From: an uncultured Flavobacteriales bacterium
GTDB lineage: Bacteria > Bacteroidota > Bacteroidia > Flavobacteriales_D > Sanyastnellaceae
Assembly: GCA_937996585.1 (NCBI GenBank)
Contig: CALKUW010000240.1
Location: forward strand, 1-23,356
Direction of reading: 5' to 3'
DNA length: 23,356 nucleotides
Both the position numbers and the translations under genes were made by a program. Positions 1-6,532 of this stretch are shown piece after piece (the first letter of the stretch is position 1; every line of letters begins with the position of its first letter). The notes under the pieces are model-generated. The model saw only the letters and a list, made by a program, of their open reading frames with translations, was not told the DNA's origin and searched no databases.

Positions 1-288
1 GTCGGGGTCATCCTTTCCGCTCAGTCGCTGCACGGCGCGCGAAAGCCTGCGTATGTCCTCCAGGTCGATTTCGGTGCGCTCGGCACCCTCAAATCCACGG
101 CACAGCTCGCCGGGGACTATACCGCAGAGGAATTGGTGGGAAGGCACATCGTCGCCGTGGTGAATTTTCCGCCAAAGCAGGTCGGAAAACACCAGAGCCG
201 ATGCCTGGTCCTCGGCGCCGTTTCCGAAGGGCATGTGACCTTGCTCGAACTCAATCGCAACGTTGCGCCCGGAACCCCCATAGCTTGA
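1..288 (+). CDS. CsaA-type tRNA-binding domain protein (5'-truncated by window)
   Basis: Frame 1 is open from the first base to the TGA at 286-288, giving the last 95 residues of a protein whose start lies upstream. The sequence has the hallmarks of the small OB-fold tRNA-binding domain of CsaA and of the C-terminal MetRS/Arc1p/EMAP-II domain: an ARKPAY stretch near the start, a hydrophobic VDFG strand, STAQL, and the VNFPPKQVG signature at about residues 58-66, ending in a LVLGAV...VTLLELNR strand. CsaA proteins are about 110 residues, so only some 15 residues are missing. The family binds tRNA as a dimer, and CsaA was also described as a chaperone-like secretion factor in Bacillus. The HAD phosphatase gene starts 6 nt after the stop, so the two are probably co-transcribed. 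Confidence 0.88.
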   Translation, partial: VGVILSAQSLHGARKPAYVLQVDFGALGTLKSTAQLAGDYTAEELVGRHIVAVVNFPPKQVGKHQSRCLVLGAVSEGHVTLLELNRNVAPGTPIA

Positions 289-293
289 GCGAG

Positions 294-815
294 ATGGAAG
301 AAGTGCAGCACCCATCGGTCAACAAGGCCATCCTGCTCGACCGGGACGGCGTGATCAACCACGATCCCGGCGACTACACCACATCCCTCGAGGAATTCCA
401 CATCCTGCCCGGCGTACTCGACACGCTCAAGGCTTGGTATGATGCGGGCTTCAAGCTCATCGTCATCACCAACCAGGGCGGCATTGCAAAAGGCCGATAC
501 ACCCATGCGGATGTGGCTCGGATTCATGCACACCTCAGAGAGGTTTCCACTGCACATGGTGCGCCCCTCTCGGATGTGCTGTACAGCCCACACCACCCGG
601 ACTTCGGTGCCAGCCTCAGCCGAAAGCCGGGGTCATTGATGGTGGAGCGGGCCCTGGCGCGCCACCGACTCGATCCCGATCGGTGCTGGATGTTCGGAGA
701 CAAGGCGAGGGACATCGATTGCGCACTCGGGGCCGGCGTCCGACATGGCGTACTGATTGAACCCAATGCTCCCCTTTCCTCGTGGGAGGGCCTTCCCCTC
801 GCCGTCCGGTCTTAA
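294..815 (+). CDS. GmhB/HisB-N-like HAD phosphatase lacking the zinc cysteines
   Basis: A 173-residue HAD-superfamily phosphatase of the class III type typified by GmhB (heptose-1,7-bisphosphate 7-phosphatase) and the HisB N-terminal histidinol-phosphatase. Visible motifs are DRDGV at 16-20 (nucleophile and acid-base Asp), TNQGG at 59-63, PHHP at 99-102, SRKP at 109-112 and GDKARD at 135-140. In GmhB a CxH...CxC knuckle around PHHP and CRKP holds zinc. Here the matching positions read S98, H100, S107 and S109, so three of four ligands are gone while the catalytic motifs remain. I chose the ATG at 294 because the frame upstream lies inside the tRNA-binding gene and shows no HAD similarity. Substrate is uncertain: a heptose or other sugar phosphate, or histidinol phosphate. 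The next gene begins 9 nt later. Confidence 0.87.
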   Translation: MEEVQHPSVNKAILLDRDGVINHDPGDYTTSLEEFHILPGVLDTLKAWYDAGFKLIVITNQGGIAKGRYTHADVARIHAHLREVSTAHGAPLSDVLYSPHHPDFGASLSRKPGSLMVERALARHRLDPDRCWMFGDKARDIDCALGAGVRHGVLIEPNAPLSSWEGLPLAVRS

Positions 816-820
816 TTTCG
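813..820 (+). promoter_or_regulatory. Candidate -7 element (TAATTTCG) just before the aminotransferase start
   Basis: TAATTTCG resembles the Bacteroidota -7 consensus TAnnTTTG with one mismatch. It overlaps the TAA stop of the HAD gene and ends exactly 4 nt before the GTG at 825. That spacing would put the transcription start at or next to the start codon. I see no convincing -33 TTG upstream, so this stands mainly on sharing its position with the elements before 4854, 14341 and 18551. Confidence 0.35.
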
Positions 821-824
821 CTCC

Positions 825-1688
825 GTGCCCGCGCTGCTCTACAACGGAGAAATCCGCATTTATGATGACGCCGACTCCCCCGTTCTGTCGCTGGGCAACA
901 GAGGGTTTCTATATGCGGACGGGATTTTCGAGACGATCCGCATCACCCAAGGAAAGCCGCTGTTCCTGGAGAGCCACTACGAGCGCATGCGGGAGGGGCT
1001 CAAGGCTCACCGCATCCATGCCCCCCTTGCATTCACGCCTGCTGAAATCCGCAAGGACATGGCCCGTTTGCTGGAAGCCGAAAACATCGAGGGATCGGCG
1101 CGTATCCGCATGACCCTCAGCCGCAGGGGGGGCGGCTATTATTCCCCGGAGGAGAGTCTCCTCGACGTGGTCATGACGGCGGAAGCCCTGAGCGTCAACG
1201 ATTACAGCCTCAATGAAAAGGGCCTCTCCGTGGACATTTATCCGGAGATGAAGTGCACACCGAACCACCTCACCCGGTTCAAGAACATCGCGGCCAACAT
1301 CTACATCCAGAGTGGACTCTGGGCGCGGGAAAATGGACTCGATACCGCCCTCATCCAGAACGACCGGATGGGCATCATCGAGAGCACGGCATCGAACCTC
1401 TTCCTGGTATCGAATGGTGTGCTGTACACCCCCGGTCTCGATGGCGGTGCCACGGCCGGTGTGATGCGTGCAGAGATCATCAACCTCGCCTTGGAAGCCG
1501 GAATGAAGGTCTACGAATGCAACCTGACCCCACAGAACCTGCTGATTGCCGATGAAGTCTTCCTGTCCAATGCCGTCCAAGGGCTGCGTTGGGTGGGCAG
1601 CTACCGCACGAAGCGCTATTTCAACAGCAGCACACAGGAATTGGTGAGGGCCCTGAACGAACGCGTTGCGCTCCAGCTTCAGGCTTGA
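825..1688 (+). CDS. Class IV aminotransferase / aminodeoxychorismate lyase-like PLP enzyme
   Basis: A 287-residue fold-type IV PLP enzyme, full length for the family of branched-chain and D-amino acid aminotransferases and 4-amino-4-deoxychorismate lyase (PabC). The N-terminus carries the usual GNRGFLYADGIFETIR segment (24-39). K153 in the LTRFKNIAAN segment is the expected Schiff-base lysine, E186 in GIIESTASNLF the expected cofactor-binding glutamate, and EVFLSNAVQGLRWV (244-257) the conserved C-terminal strand. Start is the GTG at 825, directly following a candidate promoter. Specificity cannot be read with confidence. A PabC role in folate synthesis would fit folP about 3 kb away, but that gene is in another transcription unit. 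Its last 10 bases overlap the 3' end of the convergent permease gene. Confidence 0.85.
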   Translation: MPALLYNGEIRIYDDADSPVLSLGNRGFLYADGIFETIRITQGKPLFLESHYERMREGLKAHRIHAPLAFTPAEIRKDMARLLEAENIEGSARIRMTLSRRGGGYYSPEESLLDVVMTAEALSVNDYSLNEKGLSVDIYPEMKCTPNHLTRFKNIAANIYIQSGLWARENGLDTALIQNDRMGIIESTASNLFLVSNGVLYTPGLDGGATAGVMRAEIINLALEAGMKVYECNLTPQNLLIADEVFLSNAVQGLRWVGSYRTKRYFNSSTQELVRALNERVALQLQA

Positions 1689-2683
1689 GCGGCGCGGGGA
1701 TCCAACCAGCGATAGGAAAGGTCGGCCAGGGCGTTGACCGCCACGAAGGTGAAACTGACCAGCAGTACGCCCCCCATGACCACGGGCAGGTCGTGTTGTT
1801 CCAGGGCCTCGAACAACAGGAAGCCCAGGCCACGCCACCCGAAGACGAATTCCACGAAGACGGCGCCAGCCAGAAGCTGGGCAAGCCATCCGCTCGCTGC
1901 CGTCACGACGGGGTTCAACGCGTTGCGCAAGACATGCCGCCACATGATGTCCTTCATCGATGCACCGAAGGCGCGTGCCGTTCGCACATGGGGAGAGGAA
2001 AGGACATCCAATGCGGCACCGCGCATGAGCTGGGACAATACCGCCAGCGGACGCAGTCCCAAGGTCATAGCAGGAAGGACAAGGTGCACCGGGGAAATGA
2101 CGGTTCGGCCTTCCGCGTCGAGGTCCCAGAGGCTTCCGGTCAGTGGCAGGCCGGTCCATCCGCCCCATTTGACGGCAAACAGGAATCCAATGAGGATGGC
2201 CATGAAAAATGAAGGGGCACTCATGCCGAGCACGCTTCCGCCCACGACGATGCGGTCAAACCATCCACCAGGCACACGGGCCGCCAGCAATCCCATCGGA
2301 ATACCGAACAGCATGGCCAATGTCAATGCAGTCAGGGCGAGCAGGGCGGTAGCGGGCAATGCATCGGCCAACAACGAGACCACGGAAGCAGGCCGAACGA
2401 AGCTCTGACCGAGGGATGGCATTCGGAAACCCCACCCTCCGTCTTGTTTTTCACCGATGGGCGACAGGGCAGCCAGGGCATTCCAATAGCGCACCATGGG
2501 GGGGTCATCAAGACCGAACCGGGCCCTGATGTCGGCGATGACCTCGGGGTCCGCCTGCTGCCCGGCCAATTCACGCGCGGGGTCAGGGACCGCCGTGAAG
2601 ATGAGGAAGACCAAGGTGAAACTGCCCCACAGGACGGCAGCCCCCCTCAGAACCTTGCGCAGGCGCCGACCCATCGTACCCAT
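1679..2683 (-). CDS. DppB/OppB-type ABC transporter permease (solitary)
   Basis: A 334-residue inner-membrane permease of the binding-protein-dependent transport family that imports peptides or nickel (DppB/OppB/NikB class). Visible are an N-terminal membrane segment (about 11-32), a helix bundle at about 103-135 and 144-172, and the cytoplasmic EAA-like coupling loop at about 234-258 (RTARAFGAS...RNALNPVV), followed by two more hydrophobic stretches (about 262-283 and 300-320). The ATG at 2683 lies immediately after the TGA of the upstream BT_3928-like gene with no gap; a second ATG three codons in is also possible. No DppC partner, ATPase or binding protein is present nearby, so subunits must be encoded elsewhere or lie outside the window. 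Its 3' end overlaps the convergent aminotransferase gene by 10 bases. Confidence 0.87.
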   Translation of the reverse strand: MGTMGRRLRKVLRGAAVLWGSFTLVFLIFTAVPDPARELAGQQADPEVIADIRARFGLDDPPMVRYWNALAALSPIGEKQDGGWGFRMPSLGQSFVRPASVVSLLADALPATALLALTALTLAMLFGIPMGLLAARVPGGWFDRIVVGGSVLGMSAPSFFMAILIGFLFAVKWGGWTGLPLTGSLWDLDAEGRTVISPVHLVLPAMTLGLRPLAVLSQLMRGAALDVLSSPHVRTARAFGASMKDIMWRHVLRNALNPVVTAASGWLAQLLAGAVFVEFVFGWRGLGFLLFEALEQHDLPVVMGGVLLVSFTFVAVNALADLSYRWLDPRAAQA

Positions 2684-4063
2684 TCAGTAGCTTCCTGAGA
2701 GGGCCGCAAAATCCGACGGCACATCGCGCCACGCCCATTTCTCCTGAACCACTCCGTCCTTGATCAGCACGATGCCAGGGTTGCTCCTCACGATGATCTT
2801 CAACTCCGTGGGGTCCGTGGTGTAGAATGGGTATCCGCAACCGTGTTGAGCCCGGAACCCATCCGCGTCTTCGGCTGTAGCGGGTGTGAGGGCTGCCGTG
2901 CGCCATCCCGCGGACGATGCGGCGGCGAACAGGGCATTGATCTCCTCCTGCGCGTGTGCCTCGGAAGCGGCGAGGTCCTTGGACACATGGAGCAGCGTGT
3001 AGCCCTCTCCAAGCAATTCGGCAAGGCGGCTATCTCCTACGTCGTCCGTAGCATCCAGGTCGAAGATGAGGGGCTCATAGCCATCCGACACCTTGAATTC
3101 CCTGGCGCCATCCCAATCCGCTTCCGGGTAGACCGCTTTGAAGGCCTCGTCCTTCCACAGCTTGCCTTCCATGTAGGCCGATTGCAGCACGACGGTGTCG
3201 GCTCCTGTTTCCGGATGGAAGAACCGAACCTCCTTGTCGTAGGTCGGCGGGTCGAGCCCCAGCTCATCGGCGGACGCCATGTTCCGGTTGATGTCCTGTC
3301 CCACCGCATAAGGCCGATAGTCCTTGGCGGGAAGGTGCCGCAGGGTGTAGGCCTGGAATCCGACCGCGACAAGCAGCACGCCCACCGCCATGGCCCATTC
3401 CTGTCCTTCTCCGGTCCACCTGCGGCGAATGCCTTCAGCTGCGGCCAACCCCATGGCAAGGAACAGGGTCGGGAAACCCCATTCAAGCATGGCCTCTGCG
3501 AACAGCCACGTCACGAGCAATGCCGATGCGTACATCCACAGGGACCGGTTGCGCTCATTGAGCGCATACCCTCCCGTCCACGCGCTCAGCAGGATGGGAA
3601 GCAGAAGGATGAGCAGAACCACATCCTTGATGAAGCTCTCATGCGGGGTCAAGGGAATGGCATTTCCGAAACATCCACAGCTCAGCACGCACTGGTTGGG
3701 AATCACCACTTCGATGCCGTTCTCGACGATGGTCTTGCTTCCGAAGGGGTCACAATGGTCCGTATACCAGGTCAGCCAGGTGAAGAACAGCATGAGCACC
3801 AGGGTCAATGCCGTGGTCAACCGGGGCAATGCCCCCACCAGCAGGGCCACACCCAGGAGGACTTCCCCGATGGAGGCGAGCATACCCAATTCAAGGGCAT
3901 AGGGTGTCCAGGCCTCCAGATTCAAGGCCCCGGGCTCGAAGTACTCCTCGAGCTTGTACATGAACCCGAGGGCATCGTTGATCTTGATCAGGCCGGACAC
4001 CACAAACAGGGCGCCGACGAGGACGCGGCAAACGTTGGCGACGGAAAGAAGGATGTTGCGCAT
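2684..4063 (-). CDS. BT_3928-like DoxX/MauE-type membrane protein with C-terminal thioredoxin-like region
   Basis: A 459-residue integral membrane protein of the Bacteroidota family typified by BT_3928. The N-terminal half holds several hydrophobic helices of DoxX/MauE type (about 12-26, 56-79, 84-100, 146-161, 178-190 and 196-210) and a cysteine cluster CVLSCGCFG at 125-133, typical of the family. After a further helix (about 224-238) comes a soluble domain of about 220 residues that looks thioredoxin-like, with a NPGIVLIKDG strand near the end resembling the cis-Pro loop, but with no CxxC at the expected place. MauE/DoxX proteins are associated with thiol redox chemistry in the envelope; function here is inferred. 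The ATG at 4063 is chosen because the first hydrophobic segment begins just after it and the in-frame extension to 4126 has no family features. The DUF1599 gene ends 86 nt upstream. Confidence 0.8.
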   Translation of the reverse strand: MRNILLSVANVCRVLVGALFVVSGLIKINDALGFMYKLEEYFEPGALNLEAWTPYALELGMLASIGEVLLGVALLVGALPRLTTALTLVLMLFFTWLTWYTDHCDPFGSKTIVENGIEVVIPNQCVLSCGCFGNAIPLTPHESFIKDVVLLILLLPILLSAWTGGYALNERNRSLWMYASALLVTWLFAEAMLEWGFPTLFLAMGLAAAEGIRRRWTGEGQEWAMAVGVLLVAVGFQAYTLRHLPAKDYRPYAVGQDINRNMASADELGLDPPTYDKEVRFFHPETGADTVVLQSAYMEGKLWKDEAFKAVYPEADWDGAREFKVSDGYEPLIFDLDATDDVGDSRLAELLGEGYTLLHVSKDLAASEAHAQEEINALFAAASSAGWRTAALTPATAEDADGFRAQHGCGYPFYTTDPTELKIIVRSNPGIVLIKDGVVQEKWAWRDVPSDFAALSGSY

Positions 4064-4116
4064 GGAATGACAGTTCCGAATGGAAAGTTCGCCATGACTT
4101 GGGCTGACCCGACATG

Positions 4117-4134
4117 GGTTAACCATCGATTAAC
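4117..4134. repeat. AT-rich palindromic stretch upstream of the BT_3928-like gene
   Basis: Within the 86-nt gap between the two minus-strand genes lies a perfect 8-bp palindrome GGTTAACC (4117-4124). The arms GTTAA (4118-4122) and TTAAC (4130-4134) also form a spaced inverted repeat about 55 bp upstream of the start codon. It could be a small operator, but the arms are short and chance is a real alternative. I could not identify a -7 element in this gap. Confidence 0.2.
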
Positions 4135-4149
4135 ACCGACGTTCGTGGA

Positions 4150-4728
4150 TTACCCTTCTCCGAGGTGGATGAGGGCGAACAGGGCGTAATTGGCCATGTC
4201 CATGTATCCGGCATCCACCCCCTCGCTGACCTTTGCGCCCCCATCGAGGTCCTCCAGCTGCTTGATGCGGAGGAGCTTCATCAGGATGAGGTCAGTCAGG
4301 CTCGACACGCGCATGTCGCGCCAGGCCTCCCCGTAATCGTGGTTCTTCTTGAGCATCAAGCTCCGCGTGGTCTCCACGGCCCGATCGTAGCGCTCGGTGG
4401 CTTCGACATCGGGCAATTCGATGGGCGCATCAGCGGGTAGCGACAATTGCATCAAGGCCATCATGCAATAATTGACGATACCGACGAACTCAGGTCGGAT
4501 GCCTTCCTCCACCTGTCGTTCCGCCCCTTCCTGCAAGGTGCGGATGCGCTGTGCCTTGATGAAGATCTGATCGGTCAATGAAGGCGGCCTGAGCACCCGC
4601 CAGGCCGTGCCGTAGTCGTGCATCTTGTCCAGGAACAGTGCTCGACAGGATGCCACCTGTCCATCGTATTGGGCGACCGTGAGCTGCAGCGCTTCTGAGA
4701 GGGATGGTGACGATGATGCGGGCGACAT
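4150..4728 (-). CDS. DUF1599 (Nmad1-like) protein with two tandem domain copies
   Basis: A 192-residue protein built of two copies of the same all-helical unit. Copy 1 has HDYGTAWRVLR...SLTDQIFIKAQRI (37-62) and copy 2 HDYGEAWRDMR...SLTDLILMKLLRI (130-155). Each is followed by an acidic helix ending in a VNYCMMALMQL or ANYALFALIHL segment (85-95, 179-189). This matches PF07659 (DUF1599, also called nucleotide modification associated domain 1), which in Bacteroidota commonly occurs as a duplicated protein beside folP. The biochemical activity is unknown; a nucleotide-related role is suggested only by the domain name and phage homologues. The ATG at 4728 is used because the upstream in-frame extension overlaps the divergent folP gene and lacks similarity. 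folP is transcribed divergently from a 125-nt gap. Confidence 0.85.
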   Translation of the reverse strand: MSPASSSPSLSEALQLTVAQYDGQVASCRALFLDKMHDYGTAWRVLRPPSLTDQIFIKAQRIRTLQEGAERQVEEGIRPEFVGIVNYCMMALMQLSLPADAPIELPDVEATERYDRAVETTRSLMLKKNHDYGEAWRDMRVSSLTDLILMKLLRIKQLEDLDGGAKVSEGVDAGYMDMANYALFALIHLGEG

Positions 4729-4853
4729 ACGGACTGCAAGTTGGCCATGATGCACCGACCGGCAATGCGAACCTGCGCGGCATCGGCCAACATTTCTGAA
4801 CAGCCACCCCGGCTGATTTCCGGGGCACCGGTGGGCTTCGGATATTTCGCTTC
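4729..4853. other. Divergent intergenic region between the DUF1599 gene and folP
   Basis: These 125 bases separate two divergently transcribed genes and must carry promoters in both directions. The plus side ends in a TATTTCG element 4 nt before the folP GTG, annotated separately. On the minus side I could not find a convincing TAnnTTTG element before the DUF1599 start. No strong hairpin or repeat is visible. Confidence 0.6.
4843..4849 (+). promoter_or_regulatory. Candidate -7 element (TATTTCG) before folP
   Basis: TATTTCG lies 4 nt before the folP GTG codon; the spacer CTTC differs by one base from the CTCC between the related TAATTTCG and the aminotransferase GTG. It is a degenerate match to TAnnTTTG (one base shorter). 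A transcript starting the usual few bases downstream would be leaderless. No clear -33 TTG is seen at the usual distance. Confidence 0.35.
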
Positions 4854-5735
4854 GTGAATCCGCCCCTTCCCCACCAGGCCGTTCCTGCACCGTTCCAACT
4901 TGCCCATGGCCCATTGGATTTCTCGGTTCCGCGCATCATGGGCATCATCAACGCCACCCCCGACTCGTTCCACGTCGGAAGCCGGGCGGGGGCCCTTCCC
5001 GAGGCGTTGGCCATTGCCGAGCGCATGGTGGACCAAGGCGTGGACATCCTCGACGTGGGCGGCCAGAGCACGCGGCCCGGTGCAGCGCCGGTCGGAGCAT
5101 CTGAGGAAGCCAGACGGGTCATTCCCGTCATCGATGCCATACGCAACCGGTGGCCCATGCTCACCATCAGCGTTGATACCTTCCACGCTGCCGTGGCCAA
5201 CGAAGCGCTCGATGCGGGTGCGGACATCGTGAACGACATCGGAGCGGCCTTGCTCGACCCTGAAATGGCGAGGGTAATCGCGGAGAAAGGAGCGCCCTGC
5301 ATCCTCATGCACATGCAGGGTACCCCTCAAACCATGCAGAACGCGCCCCATTACCGGGATGTGACCGAAGAGGTGCTGCGCTTCCTCGAGGAACGGCTTA
5401 TCACCTTGCGCGGAGAGGGCATCCAACACATCGCATTGGATCCCGGTTTCGGATTCGGCAAAAGCCTCGTGCACAACTACCAGCTGCTCGATGCCCTGCC
5501 CCGATTCGCGGCCACAGGCGTCCCCCTCCTCGTTGGGGTCAGTAGGAAGTCCATGATTCACAAGGTGTTGGACTGCGGCCCTGAAGCGGCATTGAACGGC
5601 ACTACGGCCCTGCACGCATGGGCCCTGGAGCGCGGTGCGCACATCTTGCGCGTGCACGATGTGGCAGAAGCCGCGGAATGCGTGAAATTGCACCAAGCGA
5701 TGGTTGACGCGCGGAAGCAAGGAATCGATGATTGA
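4854..5735 (+). CDS. folP: Dihydropteroate synthase
   Basis: A 293-residue DHPS, which condenses p-aminobenzoate with 6-hydroxymethyl-dihydropterin diphosphate in folate synthesis. The TIM-barrel signatures are all present: MGIINATPDSF (29-39, phosphate-binding loop; slightly altered, as most homologues read NVTPDSF), GGQSTRPGA (69-77), VDTF (107-110), NDIG (127-130), HMQGTP (153-158), DPGFGFGK (196-203), VGVSRKSM (227-234) and RVHDV (266-270). Length is normal. The start is the GTG at 4854, next to a candidate -7 element; there is no better in-frame ATG before MGIIN. The last 8 bases overlap the start of cdaA, so the two are translationally linked, an arrangement common in Bacteroidota. Confidence 0.96.
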   Translation: MNPPLPHQAVPAPFQLAHGPLDFSVPRIMGIINATPDSFHVGSRAGALPEALAIAERMVDQGVDILDVGGQSTRPGAAPVGASEEARRVIPVIDAIRNRWPMLTISVDTFHAAVANEALDAGADIVNDIGAALLDPEMARVIAEKGAPCILMHMQGTPQTMQNAPHYRDVTEEVLRFLEERLITLRGEGIQHIALDPGFGFGKSLVHNYQLLDALPRFAATGVPLLVGVSRKSMIHKVLDCGPEAALNGTTALHAWALERGAHILRVHDVAEAAECVKLHQAMVDARKQGIDD

Positions 5736-6522
5736 ACAACCGGCCCTCCACCTCGGCCCCTGGCAGGTGTTGGACATCCTTGTGGTGGCTGCCATCCTGT
5801 ACCAGCTATATCGGTTGACGAGGGGCACGGCTGCCATCCGGATTTTCCTCGGCGTTCTGGCGGTTTACCTGGTATACCAGATTGTGGATGCGCTTCAGAT
5901 GCGCATGCTCGCGGAGATCCTCGGTCAATTCATCGGGGTCGGGGTCATCGCGCTGCTCATCGTATTCCAACAAGAGCTGCGTCAATTCCTGCTGTTGATC
6001 GGCAACCGGCAGATGCTGTCAGGCATGCCGACCTGGCTGCAACGCCTGCTGGGACGCAGTCCTGCATCGGAGTCGGGGGACCATGGTTGGGAAGCCCTGA
6101 GCGAAGGCCTCGAGGAATGCAGGAAACGCGGATTGGGTGCACTCGTGGTCCTCTCCCGCAATGCCGACCCCCGAACGGTCGCCACGGACATGCGCGATGT
6201 GGACGCCCGGCTGACGCCCGCCATGGTGGTCGCCTTGTTCGAGAAAGCCAGCCCGTTGCACGATGGTGCGGCCTGCATTTCCCGGGGCCGGATTGAATGG
6301 GCAGGCGGCATCCTGCCGGTCACGGGGCGCATCGACCTCCCCGCCCAATACGGAACCCGGCACCGTGCCGCGCTCGGCATCTCCGAGCAGACCGATGCCA
6401 TCGCCCTGGTACTCAGCGAGGAATCCGGATCCTATTCCATTGCCCGGGGCGGCAGGTTGACCTCGCGGATCGAGCCGGCCAAACTGGTCGACCGCATCGC
6501 CGAGGCCATGGCCGCAGTGTGA
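5728..6522 (+). CDS. cdaA: Membrane diadenylate cyclase CdaA (c-di-AMP synthase)
   Basis: A 264-residue membrane-bound diadenylate cyclase that makes the second messenger c-di-AMP from two ATP. It has three N-terminal hydrophobic helices (about 13-29, 36-55 and 66-92), then the DAC (DisA_N) domain with the catalytic DGA motif in LHDGA (177-181) and the RHR motif in GTRHRAALGISE (209-220). In many homologues the DGA is followed by a VII-type strand; here it reads ACIS. The ATG at 5728 overlaps the folP stop by 8 nt; an extension further upstream would only add folP-overlapping residues. Neither glmM nor cdaR accompanies it, unlike in Firmicutes. The gene ends 10 nt before a convergent gene. 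Confidence 0.94.
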   Translation: MIEQPALHLGPWQVLDILVVAAILYQLYRLTRGTAAIRIFLGVLAVYLVYQIVDALQMRMLAEILGQFIGVGVIALLIVFQQELRQFLLLIGNRQMLSGMPTWLQRLLGRSPASESGDHGWEALSEGLEECRKRGLGALVVLSRNADPRTVATDMRDVDARLTPAMVVALFEKASPLHDGAACISRGRIEWAGGILPVTGRIDLPAQYGTRHRAALGISEQTDAIALVLSEESGSYSIARGGRLTSRIEPAKLVDRIAEAMAAV

Positions 6523-6532
6523 ACGCTCCGAA

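Noticed and set aside
401..407. Idea that argS is defective because KMSKS reads KMKSR (protein residues 401-407)
   Set aside because: The form KMKSREG is, from memory, common in Bacteroidota ArgS, and the remaining protein is full length. The coordinates given here are residue numbers; the codons fall near base 22491.
909..2168. A 419-residue minus-strand frame across the aminotransferase and part of the permease gene
   Set aside because: It is Arg/Gly/Pro-rich and crosses two well-supported genes; antisense artefact.
2843..4189. A 448-residue plus-strand frame opposite the BT_3928-like gene
   Set aside because: It is composed of Gln/His/Gly-rich sequence without hydrophobic or domain patterning, and the minus strand has a clear membrane protein.
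4575..5837. A 420-residue minus-strand frame across folP
   Set aside because: It covers folP and parts of cdaA and the DUF1599 gene in other frames; it shows no family motif.
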